The notes: generated by a model not told the origin, from the sequence alone. A stretch of 64,000 nucleotides of DNA from Vallitalea okinawensis (GCF_002964605.1 NZ_PQDH01000002.1:372001-436000); one strand, 5' to 3'. Shown: positions 50,874 through 59,845, counted from the stretch's first letter. Numbers and translations: made by a program.

Positions 50874-51550
50874 CACACACTACCTCCTTCAAACATATAG
50901 CCTGTCCCTCTTAAAGTCTTAATAAGTTGCCCGTAGTCTCCTAGTTTATAACGCAATGTCTTTATATGGGTATCAAGAGTTCTTGGGTTACCATCAAAGT
51001 CATATCCCCATATCTGAGTGATGAGTTGGTCTCTCGTCATAACCCGATTACGATTGATGTATAAATACATTAATAAGTTAAATTCTTTGCGATTTAACTT
51101 ACAATCTTCTTCTCCGATATAAGCTCTTCTGCTTTCCTGATCAATGACAAGGTTCTCTAATGTAATCCTTTCAAGTTGTCTTTTTTTAGTTTTTCTTAAT
51201 AAGGCTTCTAACCTTGCTACAAAAACTTTATAGGAAAACGGTTTACCTATATAATCATCAGCTCCATGACTGAATCCTTTGACCTCATTAATTTCATCAC
51301 CTAGCGCAGTCAACATGATAATTGGAACATCTGAGTCTTCTCTTATTACTTTTAAAACATCCCAACCATTAAATATTGGCATCATTACATCTAAAATCAC
51401 TAAATCTATATCACTATTCTCAAAAAATATATCAATGGCTTCTTCACCATTTTCTGCAACAAATGATTGGTATCCTTGTTTTTTTAAAATATCCACCATT
51501 AATTTAATAATGTAGGGATCATCATCTGCAACCAATACCTTAATCTCCAA
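50873..51550 (-). CDS. OmpR/PhoB family response regulator
   Basis: 225 residues. Receiver: ADDDPYIIK, aspartate in VILDVMMPIFNG, lysine in IGKPFS; winged helix with MTRDQLITQIWGYDFDG and LDTHIKTLRYKLG. The start is uncertain: I place it at TTG 51550 (giving MEIKVLVADDD, normal for the family), with GAGGG about 12 nt upstream. The longer frame to 51580 would add ten unusual residues. First gene of the RR-kinase pair; the direct repeats at 49468-49489 are its probable site. Confidence 0.9.
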   Translation of the reverse strand: MEIKVLVADDDPYIIKLMVDILKKQGYQSFVAENGEEAIDIFFENSDIDLVILDVMMPIFNGWDVLKVIREDSDVPIIMLTALGDEINEVKGFSHGADDYIGKPFSYKVFVARLEALLRKTKKRQLERITLENLVIDQESRRAYIGEEDCKLNRKEFNLLMYLYINRNRVMTRDQLITQIWGYDFDGNPRTLDTHIKTLRYKLGDYGQLIKTLRGTGYMFEGGSV

Positions 51551-51640
51551 TACAATCCACTTCCCTCTAATCATCTTCAATACACATTCTATTACATTAT
51601 AAACTGGTTTATTTATATCATCAACAAAATTTGGACAACA

Positions 51641-51666
51641 TAAAAGCCATCAAATAAATTGATGAC
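51641..51666 (-). terminator. Terminator of the DUF3795 gene
   Basis: GCCATCAA/TTGATGAC stem with a 5-nt loop, followed on the minus strand by TTTTATG. Confidence 0.6.
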
Positions 51667-51675
51667 TTTGCTCTT

Positions 51676-51939
51676 TTAGTTAGCTATTAATTTTCTTAAA
51701 TTTTCAATTCTTTCACCATTATCACCTTCACCCTCATCATAGGCAAATGCCTTTAAATCATCACAAGGAAAATTAGAACAAAGACCACAGTGATCTAATT
51801 TTTTCTCTATAGCACACTTAGCCAGTTTGCATTCTCCCCAAAACATAATTCCTTTACTTTCTCTACATCCCTTGCAACCACATTTCTCTTTATACTCACA
51901 TTTGGTACAATTTATCCCACAGATTGAATATGTATTCAT
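51676..51939 (-). CDS. DUF3795 cysteine-rich protein
   Basis: 87 residues with eleven cysteines in DUF3795 order: CGINCTKCEYKEKCGCKGC, GECKLAKC, CGLCSNFPCDDL. The family is widespread in anaerobes and probably binds zinc or an iron-sulfur cluster; no activity is known. ATG follows AAGGAGG by about 10 nt. It lies between a two-component operon and a run of small enzyme genes, with its own terminator. Confidence 0.85.
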   Translation of the reverse strand: MNTYSICGINCTKCEYKEKCGCKGCRESKGIMFWGECKLAKCAIEKKLDHCGLCSNFPCDDLKAFAYDEGEGDNGERIENLRKLIAN

Positions 51940-52011
51940 ATACTATCAACCTCCTTCTTTTCTAGACGATCTATCTTGTTATTTAACATCTGTCATTTCA
52001 TTTATACCACT

Positions 52012-52473
52012 TTATTTTGTTTTATACTTACAAGTTCTAAACTTACCTTCAATCCAGAATGTTGCTTCTATGGTTTTGAATTTTAATAAAAAGCATTTAG
52101 GATCTTCCACGCCGTTTTTAAAGAAATTCCTATCACAATAGTCATCGAAAGTTTTTTTAACTTCCTTATCTTCTACTATATCAACATTACCAATAAGTGT
52201 AACGCTATTACCATCCAAATAGTAGCAGACACTGGCTTTAGAATTATTCTGAAAATGTGTGGCTTTCCCATTAATATGTGATCTTTTTGAAGTAAAGAAA
52301 TAAATCTCTTTAAAACCATTTGCTTTGATTTTATTGATTGCACACGTTCTTGGATAACCCTTTTCATTAATTGAAGTAAGGGTTACGACATCACATTTTT
52401 CTAATAATAAATCCGCTTCCTCTTCAATTTCTTTGATTCTTTCTTTTTGAATCTCATAAGCTGTCTTTGCCAT
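52012..52473 (-). CDS. Pyridoxamine 5'-phosphate oxidase-like flavoprotein
   Basis: 153 residues. The split-barrel fold is recognisable from LTSINEKGYPRTCAINKIK, IYFFTSKRSHINGKATHFQNN and ASVCYYLDGNSVTLIGNVDIV. Proteins of this type bind FMN or F420/haem and are often general stress proteins, not true PNPOx. ATG 52473 follows GGGAGTTAATG. It lies 22 nt upstream... that is, transcribed after the two VOC genes in the same direction (stop of PhnB-like gene at 52517), so it may belong to their operon. Confidence 0.8.
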   Translation of the reverse strand: MAKTAYEIQKERIKEIEEEADLLLEKCDVVTLTSINEKGYPRTCAINKIKANGFKEIYFFTSKRSHINGKATHFQNNSKASVCYYLDGNSVTLIGNVDIVEDKEVKKTFDDYCDRNFFKNGVEDPKCFLLKFKTIEATFWIEGKFRTCKYKTK

Positions 52474-52516
52474 ATCATTAACTCCCTTCTCCACAGTAAT
52501 TACTCAAAAAATTATC

Positions 52517-52939
52517 TTATGAACGGCTATTTTCAGTCATTAATTCCCATCTGATACCAAATCTATCAATAATAGAGGTAAAACACCCACTATAAGTAGT
52601 TTCTATAAGCTGTTGCAGAACTTCCCCTTCTTTAGATAATACATCATATGCTTTCTTAACCTCATCCCCGCTATCAAATGTAATGACGATGGATATGGTT
52701 TGACCATATGGTACAGAGTCAAAAGAATCAGAAAAGAAAAAGCGTTGATTTCCAATCATCATTTCGGCATGGTACACCTGCTCCTTTTCACTTTCAGTTA
52801 GCTGATCAATGTTATAGTCAGAAGGGTCTGCATCACTATACTGAAAGAGCTGTGTTATCTTTCCATCAAAGGCTGTCTCATATAGTGCTAATGCTTTTTT
52901 ACATACGCCGTTAAAATGCAGATTAGGTGTAATAATCAT
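52517..52939 (-). CDS. VOC family protein, PhnB-like
   Basis: 140 residues. LHFNGVCKKALALYETAFDGKI, HAEMMIGNQRFFFSD and the C-terminal DRFGIRWELM define the PhnB/DUF1338-like (3-demethylubiquinone-methyltransferase-type) branch of the VOC superfamily. Metal-dependent activity is usual for VOC proteins, but this branch has no assigned reaction. ATG overlaps the stop codon of the upstream VOC gene by four bases, so the two are coupled. Confidence 0.85.
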   Translation of the reverse strand: MIITPNLHFNGVCKKALALYETAFDGKITQLFQYSDADPSDYNIDQLTESEKEQVYHAEMMIGNQRFFFSDSFDSVPYGQTISIVITFDSGDEVKKAYDVLSKEGEVLQQLIETTYSGCFTSIIDRFGIRWELMTENSRS

Positions 52940-53346
52940 TTTTCACTCTCTCCTTTTCCCCATGAGCCAATCTCTATTAAATTACCATCTGGATCTTGAA
53001 CAAAGGATGACCTCATACCCCAAGGTTCAGACCTAGGTGGAAAAACTGGTACAGCACCCAGTGAAACGACTCTTTCGTATTCTTTGTCCACATCCGAAAA
53101 CTTAGGTAAATCAATGGCTAATTCAAATGTTCCATTGGTACCCTTTGGATATGAAACCTCTTTTCCCAAATAATCCTTCAACTCTTTTCTTTCATACATC
53201 ATAAATCTGATTCCTTCATGCTTAAATTCTGCAAAGGGACCACTACCATCCCAATCAATTTCAACCCCAAGTACGTCCCTATAAAACTCAACCATTACTT
53301 TTAGATCTATAACAAAAATACCAAATGCATCAAATTTTAATCCCAT
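52936..53346 (-). CDS. VOC family (glyoxalase-like) protein
   Basis: 136 residues with two beta-alpha-beta-beta-beta modules: FGIFVIDLKVMVEFYRDVLG at the start and FVQDPDGNLIEIGSWG at the end, the canonical glyoxalase/bleomycin-resistance pattern. The C-terminal glutamate could bind metal. Substrate unknown. ATG follows AAGAGGTG. Its last four bases overlap the PhnB-like gene start. Confidence 0.88.
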   Translation of the reverse strand: MGLKFDAFGIFVIDLKVMVEFYRDVLGVEIDWDGSGPFAEFKHEGIRFMMYERKELKDYLGKEVSYPKGTNGTFELAIDLPKFSDVDKEYERVVSLGAVPVFPPRSEPWGMRSSFVQDPDGNLIEIGSWGKGESEK

Positions 53347-53397
53347 TTTAGAACACCTCTTTATGCTTTATGGATAATCATTTATTTAATAATAACC

Positions 53398-54348
53398 TTA
53401 GATTATTTGTTCATCTAACCTATCAAAATTTCTTAATAAATTAATTTTATCTATGGTAATATAAGCTTTCCACCAATTTTGACTTATAGCAAACTCCTTT
53501 GCATATTTAGCATTGTTTTCAAACCAACTCCATGTTATATCCCATACTCCTTTTTGTGGTCTTGTCTCAATTAAGTAATCAAGTTCCCTTGACATAATTT
53601 CCTCATTCCCCTTATAAAAAATACTTTCTGGAGATGTAATATATTGAGAAGGGGTTACAGTGTAGTTAACCCATTTTGTTGTATCCACCTCAATGGAATC
53701 ATGTATCAGCTTCGATAAAGTTTCTTTAAGAAACTTACAGTCAAATCGCCATGTTAAATTAGCTTGTTGAATATCATCAAGCAATACACAATATCCCCTA
53801 ATACCCATGTCCCCATACTCTTCTGATTTACCAAGCTTATTGATGATTATATCGGTATAGGTTAGAGCCTTTTTATACAGTTCTGAATCTTTATCTGCGT
53901 ATCTAAAAACAAAAGCCGCTATTTCAGCAGTAACCCCTATTCCCTCTACCGCATTCGCTTCCATATTGAATGTCCACCATGGAGCATGGGCATAGCCATC
54001 ATTAGACGGAATATTGAAATACCATCCATTTTCAGAACGAAAGGTACCACTTTCTAGGAATTTTAATATGCCCTTAATAATTGGATGATGTACATCTGTA
54101 AATTCTATCTCCTTTAAAATAGTAATTGCTCTTAAGGTTGTGTAAGGTGACGAATTCGGATTCCAACTATCAGCTTCAAGGCCATGGCCGAATCCACCAT
54201 CATCATTTTGGTAGAATGAAAGGGCAGATAAAACAGCTTCTTTACTTCCTTTTTCAAAGCAATACTGCCACCTCGTTAAATCAATTTGCCTAGCATTTCT
54301 GTACATCCATGATCTAATTTCTTGATAGTCTTCAAATGATAATTTCAT
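53398..54348 (-). CDS. Alpha/alpha-toroid (prenyltransferase/squalene cyclase-like) protein
   Basis: 316 residues. YQNDDGGFGHGLEADSW (about 64-80) is a QxxDGGF-type repeat of the terpenoid cyclase/protein prenyltransferase toroid; further degenerate repeats follow (LESGTFRSENGWYFNIPSND, ETRPQKGVWDITW). The DxDD motif of squalene-hopene cyclases is absent, so a cyclase activity is doubtful; it may be a glycan or protein-binding or modifying enzyme. ATG 54348 follows GAAAGGGAAGG; the frame to 54384 lacks a site. Isolated gene. Confidence 0.7.
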   Translation of the reverse strand: MKLSFEDYQEIRSWMYRNARQIDLTRWQYCFEKGSKEAVLSALSFYQNDDGGFGHGLEADSWNPNSSPYTTLRAITILKEIEFTDVHHPIIKGILKFLESGTFRSENGWYFNIPSNDGYAHAPWWTFNMEANAVEGIGVTAEIAAFVFRYADKDSELYKKALTYTDIIINKLGKSEEYGDMGIRGYCVLLDDIQQANLTWRFDCKFLKETLSKLIHDSIEVDTTKWVNYTVTPSQYITSPESIFYKGNEEIMSRELDYLIETRPQKGVWDITWSWFENNAKYAKEFAISQNWWKAYITIDKINLLRNFDRLDEQII

Positions 54349-54465
54349 ATACCTTCCCTTTCCAGACTCTTTTTTTAACGCCATAATCTTTATCTCTTAT
54401 CCTATCACAATACAAACAGCCAGTATTGTAAAAAACGGACACATTTTCTATACTTAAAAGCACAA

Positions 54466-54503
54466 GAAACGAGTATGATTCCTTATTAGGTCACACTCGT
54501 TTC
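54466..54503 (-). terminator. Terminator of the amidase gene
   Basis: GAAACGAGT/ACTCGTTTC with TGA/TCA inside; on the minus strand TTGTGCTTTT follows. Confidence 0.6.
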
Positions 54504-54537
54504 AGTCAAGTTCTACTTCATTATTTCTGTATTCTAT

Positions 54538-56079
54538 TTATTCCCTTGCCATTGGCACCATTCTATGATTTGTATAACTTTCATAAGCATAACCTATTTC
54601 AATCAACTTATAATCGTTATTGAGAGTACCGACAAAAGTGACACCAAGTGGCTCATTATTTTCTCTAAATGCTCCCGGTATTGTTAAAGCTGGATAAGTT
54701 GCCACTGCAAAGAGATCTGATAATTCATTACTAAAAGAAGCTATAGCAATTATGTCGTTCTCTTCTAAAGTTTTATCAATTTCCTTACTAGTAAGTTCTC
54801 GATTCTTCTCCACAATTTCCTTATATTCATCTTCAGATAGATCACTTGATAATGCTCCTTCTAACAAGGCTTGCCCATAGGGCATATGTAAATGTGGATT
54901 TTCTTTATTAAAATTAATGATTTCTTTTAAGGACTTAAACTTTGTATTGACATCTTTATTGTTTAATAAAGCTGCAACATCATTGATCATTCCATAATTA
55001 TAAACTGACATCCTATCAGCTTTTGGATGGTTTATCTCAATTTCAACGACATCTGCCCCACAGCTAATGAGTTCATTTTTTAATTGTTTAGTAGCTGAAG
55101 ATACAATTTCCGATGGAACAATTCCAATACGTTTCCCTACTAAGTAATCCTTATCTAAGTTCCTTTTAAACTGCTCCATATCAAAATTAGCTGCATTCAT
55201 TCCTAATGAATCTTTGTTATCATATCCTATAGCATATCGAAACACTTTAGCTACATCTTTTACAGACTTCCCCATAATACCTGCCGTATCTTGTGCCTCT
55301 GTTATAGGTATGATTAAATCTCTGCTCAATAACCCAACTGTTGGTTTCAATCCAACAACATCATTTTGTGAACTTGGATAAACTATAGAACCACATGTCT
55401 CTGAACCAAGAGCAATCATGGAAAAATTCATCGCAACTGCTACTGCTGAACCTGAACTTGAACCTCCAGCATCAAACATACCATAGGCATTTTTTGTTTG
55501 CCCTCCCAAAACAGAAAACCCATTTGATGATGGGTCTGACATGAAGTTAGCCCATTCACTTAGATTTGCTTTTCCTAATATGATAGCGTCTTCTTTTTTT
55601 ATCTTTTCGATAATAAAAGCGTCCCTCTTGGTAGTTAAATCCTTTAATGCATAAGCACCAGCAGAAGTAGTCATATTCTGCTCAGCAATATTATCTTTAA
55701 TCAAGACAACTGTACCAGATAAATCACCAAGTTTTTCATTATTCTTTAACCTCTCATCCTGGTATCGAGCTATTTCCAAAGCTTTAGGATTTATTTTCAT
55801 GACAGAATTATAGTAGGAGTCATACTTCTTTATCCTATTAATATAGTAAAGTACTACTTCTTCGCATGTTAAATCGCCATCTTGAATACTATTCTGAATG
55901 TTTTCAATGTCTCTCTCAAAAATAAGCCTATCTAATCTTTCAAAGTCACTTTCACTATACTTGTTTAACGCACTATCAAAAATTGAAAAATCAATTTCAT
56001 TTTTTCCATCTGATATAACTTCATCTTGATATTGAATTCGTAGTTGTTCCTTCATATACTTATCAAACCATTCAACCAT
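54538..56079 (-). CDS. Amidase signature family hydrolase
   Basis: 513 residues. The Ser-cisSer-Lys triad is visible: lysine in VVLIKDNIAEQNM, cis-serine and nucleophile serine in FDAGGSSSGSAVAVA and GSETCGSIVYPSS. It hydrolyses a carboxamide; GatA function is unlikely because GatB/GatC are absent and a 75-residue N-terminal extension is present. The C-terminal part (FSNELSDLFAVATYPALTIPGAF) matches small-molecule amidases. ATG 56079 follows GGGGGAG. No signal peptide, so cytoplasmic. Substrate unknown. Confidence 0.9.
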   Translation of the reverse strand: MVEWFDKYMKEQLRIQYQDEVISDGKNEIDFSIFDSALNKYSESDFERLDRLIFERDIENIQNSIQDGDLTCEEVVLYYINRIKKYDSYYNSVMKINPKALEIARYQDERLKNNEKLGDLSGTVVLIKDNIAEQNMTTSAGAYALKDLTTKRDAFIIEKIKKEDAIILGKANLSEWANFMSDPSSNGFSVLGGQTKNAYGMFDAGGSSSGSAVAVAMNFSMIALGSETCGSIVYPSSQNDVVGLKPTVGLLSRDLIIPITEAQDTAGIMGKSVKDVAKVFRYAIGYDNKDSLGMNAANFDMEQFKRNLDKDYLVGKRIGIVPSEIVSSATKQLKNELISCGADVVEIEINHPKADRMSVYNYGMINDVAALLNNKDVNTKFKSLKEIINFNKENPHLHMPYGQALLEGALSSDLSEDEYKEIVEKNRELTSKEIDKTLEENDIIAIASFSNELSDLFAVATYPALTIPGAFRENNEPLGVTFVGTLNNDYKLIEIGYAYESYTNHRMVPMARE

Positions 56080-56165
56080 CAAATATTCTCCCCCTTATCC
56101 TCTGTTTTTTGTTTATAGTTTCAGTATATAACAATATATCCAGAAAAAAAAGAATTAACTTACTA

Positions 56166-57005
56166 TTATTTAATAAACACTAGTATGGAATCAACTATAT
56201 CCAATAAGACGTGTCCTGTATTTTTTATGATTACTGTTTTTGACTCTGGCAGTAATCGAGATAATCTATCAGCGATTTTTTTAGATGGAAGTAACGCATC
56301 CTTTTCCCCTCCCATGTATAAGGTAGGCATAACTAATCTTGAAAGTTCTTCATCTGTTAGTACTGGTAAAGAACCCATCCGTGGAATATAATGCTGCAAA
56401 ATAAGATTACCAAACTCTACAGCCTCTTCGGGTACCTCCTCATTTCCATACACTATTTTATTGATTCTATCAATTCCCTTACGACCCAACAACATCAATG
56501 GCATTATTTTAATTAAAAAAGATATTTTTGCTGGTGATATACCTGATGTAGCTAATAAAATGAGTTTTTCAACTTTTTCAGGATGATAGGTTGCGTATTG
56601 TAAAGCCATCCAACCACCTAAAGAATTACCGATCACTATTGCTCTATCAATGTTTAAGGATTCTATAACTTCATCCAGCCATATACCATAATGATCACCA
56701 GACATATCAGGACGTGTTTCATCACTCAAACCTGGTTCACCAATAATATCCACAGCATAGACTCTATAATCCTTACTCAACTTTTCTATATCTCCCATCC
56801 ACATAGCAGAGTTTGTTGATGAACCGTGAAGTAAGATCATTGGTTGCTTTTCATTTGAACCACTAGCTATTATAAAAGTTTTTCCATATTGAGTAGCTAG
56901 AGTGATTCTCTCATGGCTTACTGGCCAATTCCTAATAATATTTTCGTAATGATTAATTATTGATTCTTTACCAGTATCCGATTTATAAATCGAGTTATTA
57001 TTCAT
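56166..57005 (-). CDS. Alpha/beta hydrolase
   Basis: 279 residues. Oxyanion region MILLHGSSTNSAMW, nucleophile elbow GNSLGGW (GxSxG), acid in GGEKDALLP, histidine in KNTGHVLLD: a complete catalytic triad. YAVDIIGEPGLSD is typical of BioH/Pip-like esterases. Substrate unknown. ATG 57005 follows GGAGGTG. It begins 15 nt after the stop codon of the HTH gene, and the two probably form an operon in which that HTH protein is the regulator. Confidence 0.88.
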   Translation of the reverse strand: MNNNSIYKSDTGKESIINHYENIIRNWPVSHERITLATQYGKTFIIASGSNEKQPMILLHGSSTNSAMWMGDIEKLSKDYRVYAVDIIGEPGLSDETRPDMSGDHYGIWLDEVIESLNIDRAIVIGNSLGGWMALQYATYHPEKVEKLILLATSGISPAKISFLIKIMPLMLLGRKGIDRINKIVYGNEEVPEEAVEFGNLILQHYIPRMGSLPVLTDEELSRLVMPTLYMGGEKDALLPSKKIADRLSRLLPESKTVIIKNTGHVLLDIVDSILVFIK

Positions 57006-57020
57006 GCTAAACACCTCCAT

Positions 57021-57500
57021 TTATCCATTGTTTTCTTCAATCAAAACAGCTATGCTGCTAAGTAAAGCTTCAGTAAAGTAAATAGTCCCCCATAGCATTA
57101 CTCGTAGCTTCCCTGATTTTTCAATAAATTGAATATTAATGGTTGAATGACCGTATTGAGGATCTTTTGAATTCATGACTGCTAACAAGGTATTTGATAT
57201 TCTATCAATTTCATCTTGATTACTGACCTGAATATCTATTACCGTAGAGACTGATGCTTTACTAGCATTTTGACCTGATATTACCTGTAAATCAGAAGTA
57301 TGCATTGTTATTTCATCTTTTGGCATAATATTATTTTCACCTTCAACAAGAATACTTAAATCATGTCCGGTAATCCTCCATTGTTTGCCTACTTTTGTAG
57401 CCTTCAATTTACCTTCCCGTATATACTTACGGACTGTTTTTGAGTGTATGTTAAGAATCTCAGCTACCTCGTCAACCGTATAAAATTTATTTTCCATCAT
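57021..57500 (-). CDS. Excisionase/MerR-type HTH regulator with C-terminal sensor-like domain
   Basis: 159 residues. Residues 1-50 (FYTVDEVAEILNIHSKTVRKYIREGKLKATKVGKQWRI, in part) are an excisionase-family winged helix. Residues 75-159 form an unassigned alpha/beta domain (SVSTVIDIQVSNQDEIDRIS, then INIQFIEK). No phage genes are nearby, so it is a chromosomal regulator. The start ATG 57500 follows AAAGGAG. Phased CCCTTT repeats lie 55-90 bp upstream. The alpha/beta hydrolase downstream is the likely target. Confidence 0.8.
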   Translation of the reverse strand: MMENKFYTVDEVAEILNIHSKTVRKYIREGKLKATKVGKQWRITGHDLSILVEGENNIMPKDEITMHTSDLQVISGQNASKASVSTVIDIQVSNQDEIDRISNTLLAVMNSKDPQYGHSTINIQFIEKSGKLRVMLWGTIYFTEALLSSIAVLIEENNG

Positions 57501-57554
57501 TTCATCTCCTTTTTTACTTAAATCCATCATAGCACAACTTTCAGGAATTTTCAA

Positions 57555-57590
57555 CCCTTTTTATCCCTTTTTGGTATTTTGTACCCCTTT
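57555..57590. promoter_or_regulatory. Phased CCCTTT repeats and GGTA-N5-TACC
   Basis: CCCTTT occurs at 57555, 57565 and 57585, on a 10-bp phase, and GGTATTTTGTACC is a short palindrome at 57573-57585. The site lies between the HTH regulator and the divergent SPOR lipoprotein gene. Confidence 0.4.
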
Positions 57591-57691
57591 ATTAAACCTT
57601 TATAGCACTCCCTCTTCCCAATATTCAATAAATATGATATTCTAAGTGTGATGTTGGAATTTTACATATATACACCAAGGAGGAAATTTAA

Positions 57692-58243
57692 ATGAAAAAA
57701 CTACTCGCATTGATAATAATCACTTTTTTATTCGTAGGTTGCTCACCTAAAGAAGAAACTGGAGATGCTACACTACCAGTAGAAGAAAATGAAGTGACTG
57801 AAACGCCAACAGAAGAACCTTCATCTGAGGCTACTGAAGCAGTCAATATCCTTGAAGCTGAAAATGAAAAAGCTAAAGAGAAAATTGATGAACTGGAGAC
57901 AGAAATTACTCATAAAGATAAAGAAATTGATAACTTAAAGAATGAACTTGATGAGTTAGCTAAAGAATTAGACGATGAGAAAAATAAAGAAGCAAATATC
58001 ACACCAACTTCATCAGGTACATCAAAATTTTATCATGTCATTTGTGGTTCATTCAGCAATATGACAAATGCTAATAAACAAAAAGATCTTTTAAAAGCAG
58101 CAGGATTTGATAGTTATGTTCTTCATTCTGGGGATTATTATCGAGTAATCTCAGGCTCATTTAAAAATAAGGCTAATGCTGATAAGCAAGAAGGTAATCT
58201 TGAGAAGGCTGGCTACGATGCCTTCGTCATCTATTCCAATTAA
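57692..58243 (+). CDS. SPOR-domain lipoprotein
   Basis: 183 residues. Signal peptide with lipobox LFVGC (Cys 17), an acidic Glu/Thr-rich linker (20-50), a coiled coil (about 52-105), and a C-terminal SPOR domain (113-183: FYHVICGSFSNMTNANKQKD, then YYRVISGSFKNKANADKQ). SPOR domains bind denuded peptidoglycan, commonly at division or sporulation septa. It is anchored on the outer face of the membrane. ATG follows AAGGAGG. It is divergent from the HTH-hydrolase operon. Confidence 0.9.
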   Translation: MKKLLALIIITFLFVGCSPKEETGDATLPVEENEVTETPTEEPSSEATEAVNILEAENEKAKEKIDELETEITHKDKEIDNLKNELDELAKELDDEKNKEANITPTSSGTSKFYHVICGSFSNMTNANKQKDLLKAAGFDSYVLHSGDYYRVISGSFKNKANADKQEGNLEKAGYDAFVIYSN

Positions 58244-58256
58244 AATAAAGTATAGC

Positions 58257-58285
58257 AAAAGGTCTCTTACTCCAAGAGACCTTTT
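58257..58285. terminator. Bidirectional terminator
   Basis: AAAAGGTCTCTT/AAGAGACCTTTT, a 12-bp perfect stem with a 5-nt loop. Serves the SPOR gene and the convergent AraC gene. Confidence 0.85.
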
Positions 58286-58307
58286 ATACAATTAACCATG
58301 ATCGTTT

Positions 58308-59174
58308 TTACTTTTCAATTATAGGTATCCATACTTCAACACTACCTTTAGGATAGACTTCTAGTTGAGGTCCTTCCGCTACTTCATAATCAGAGGTTGG
58401 AAACCATTCAGTGAAAATTCTCTTCCATATCTTTTGAATAACTTCAGTAGTATCCTCAATTCTTTCATAGCTATCGGAAAATACTACCCATTTAGCAGCA
58501 GGTATGGTTAATACATCGAATTCTTTAGGTACATGAGTTTTCGGTGGTAATAATGTATTAATCATATATTTGTTCTTATAGGTATCATCATCAAAGTCAT
58601 ATAATGTGGATTCTAAAAATGTATTCTTATAGGGCTCAAATCCTGCTATCTCACATAATTCTTCATAGCTTCCGTCTACTCTTAAATCATTCCAAAGTTT
58701 TGGAATAACTTCGTAGGGGTTATCATTTAACCCTATAGTAATACTCTTACCAAATACCTTATAGCTTTCCTTGTCTTCAATTCTGTAGTTCATCTCTACA
58801 TCTCCTTTTATTGAAATATGAAAGGATAAGCGAGGATAAGCTTTGAGCTCAACACCCATATTGCGCGCTAATGTAGGTGTAACTCCATGAATTTGTTTAA
58901 ATGCCCTTGTAAAAGCGTCTGGTGAATCATAACCATATTTAATAGCTAAGTCAATAATCTTAATAGGACTATTTTGTATTTCTAAAGCTGCAAGGGTCAG
59001 TCGTCTCCGTCTAACATACTCAGATAAAGGTATGTCAACGATAAAGGAGAACATTCGTTGAAAGTGGTACACCGAGCAACAGGCTATTTTTGCTACCTCT
59101 TCATAGTCCAAATCATCTATAAGATGCTTCTCGATATAATCAATTGCTCCATTCATTTTTTGTAACCAATCCAT
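58308..59174 (-). CDS. AraC family regulator with GyrI-like effector domain
   Basis: 288 residues. HTH region at 1-105 (VAKIACCSVYHFQRMFSFIVD, then IIDLAIKYGYDSPDAFTRAFK), GyrI-like domain from about 125. It has the same order as the protein at 20706, and the two are paralogues. Such regulators often respond to antibiotics or amphipathic compounds. ATG follows GAAAGGAGAGG. No obvious target gene is adjacent. Confidence 0.88.
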   Translation of the reverse strand: MDWLQKMNGAIDYIEKHLIDDLDYEEVAKIACCSVYHFQRMFSFIVDIPLSEYVRRRRLTLAALEIQNSPIKIIDLAIKYGYDSPDAFTRAFKQIHGVTPTLARNMGVELKAYPRLSFHISIKGDVEMNYRIEDKESYKVFGKSITIGLNDNPYEVIPKLWNDLRVDGSYEELCEIAGFEPYKNTFLESTLYDFDDDTYKNKYMINTLLPPKTHVPKEFDVLTIPAAKWVVFSDSYERIEDTTEVIQKIWKRIFTEWFPTSDYEVAEGPQLEVYPKGSVEVWIPIIEK

Positions 59175-59265
59175 AAGCTACCTCTCCTTTCTTACATTAA
59201 AAGAGTACCATGGATGTACTTCAGACTTCCGACTTTTGATGCCATTTTCTGCAGGTTGAAAGATG

Positions 59266-59718
59266 CTATTCACCCATAACTGTGAATACAATCTCTCTCA
59301 ATCGGTCTCTTGTATCACATTCTATCAACGTAAGGTTTTGCCATGGACCTAAGGTTATCTTTCCATCAATGATAGGAATTGTGATGAAGGGGGATAATAA
59401 TGCTGCCTTAATATGACTTGAACCATTGTCATCATGCCAAGTTTCATGATGTTTATAGTGAATAACACGACCTGTTTCATCCTCATAAGGTGAAAATATA
59501 TCCATCGCTTTCTTAAGATCATGTTTAACAATACCAGGCTCAAACTCGAGAGTCGTCAAACCAGCTACCCCTCCTGTAGTAAAACCAGTTATCGTCCCAT
59601 TTTGTATGCCCTTTTCCCGTGATGCTTCCATCACTACATCTTGAAAATCTTGACTTACATCAATCATACCCATATGTGCTTTTGTTTGATATTCTTTAAT
59701 CTTGCTGTAAACTGCCAC
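59266..59718 (-). CDS. yjbQ: YjbQ family (UPF0047) protein
   Basis: 150 residues, full length. Conserved YjbQ features: GTITGFTTGGVAGLTTLEFEPG (in part), YKHHETWHDDNGSSHIKAAL with the metal-binding histidines, and GPWQNLTLIECD. E. coli YjbQ can replace thiamine-phosphate synthase weakly, hence the name secondary thiamine-phosphate synthase; the real function is not settled. The start is GTG after AAGGATGATATAA. Monocistronic. Confidence 0.9.
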   Translation of the reverse strand: MAVYSKIKEYQTKAHMGMIDVSQDFQDVVMEASREKGIQNGTITGFTTGGVAGLTTLEFEPGIVKHDLKKAMDIFSPYEDETGRVIHYKHHETWHDDNGSSHIKAALLSPFITIPIIDGKITLGPWQNLTLIECDTRDRLREIVFTVMGE

Positions 59719-59845
59719 TTATATCATCCTTATCTATAGTCATTTAAAATTAACCAGAATATGAGATCATTACTTTCATCATGCCTAATATTACCATATC
59801 TCTATGGATAATAAAAGAGTTTAAACAAGCTACATAAATTGATTA

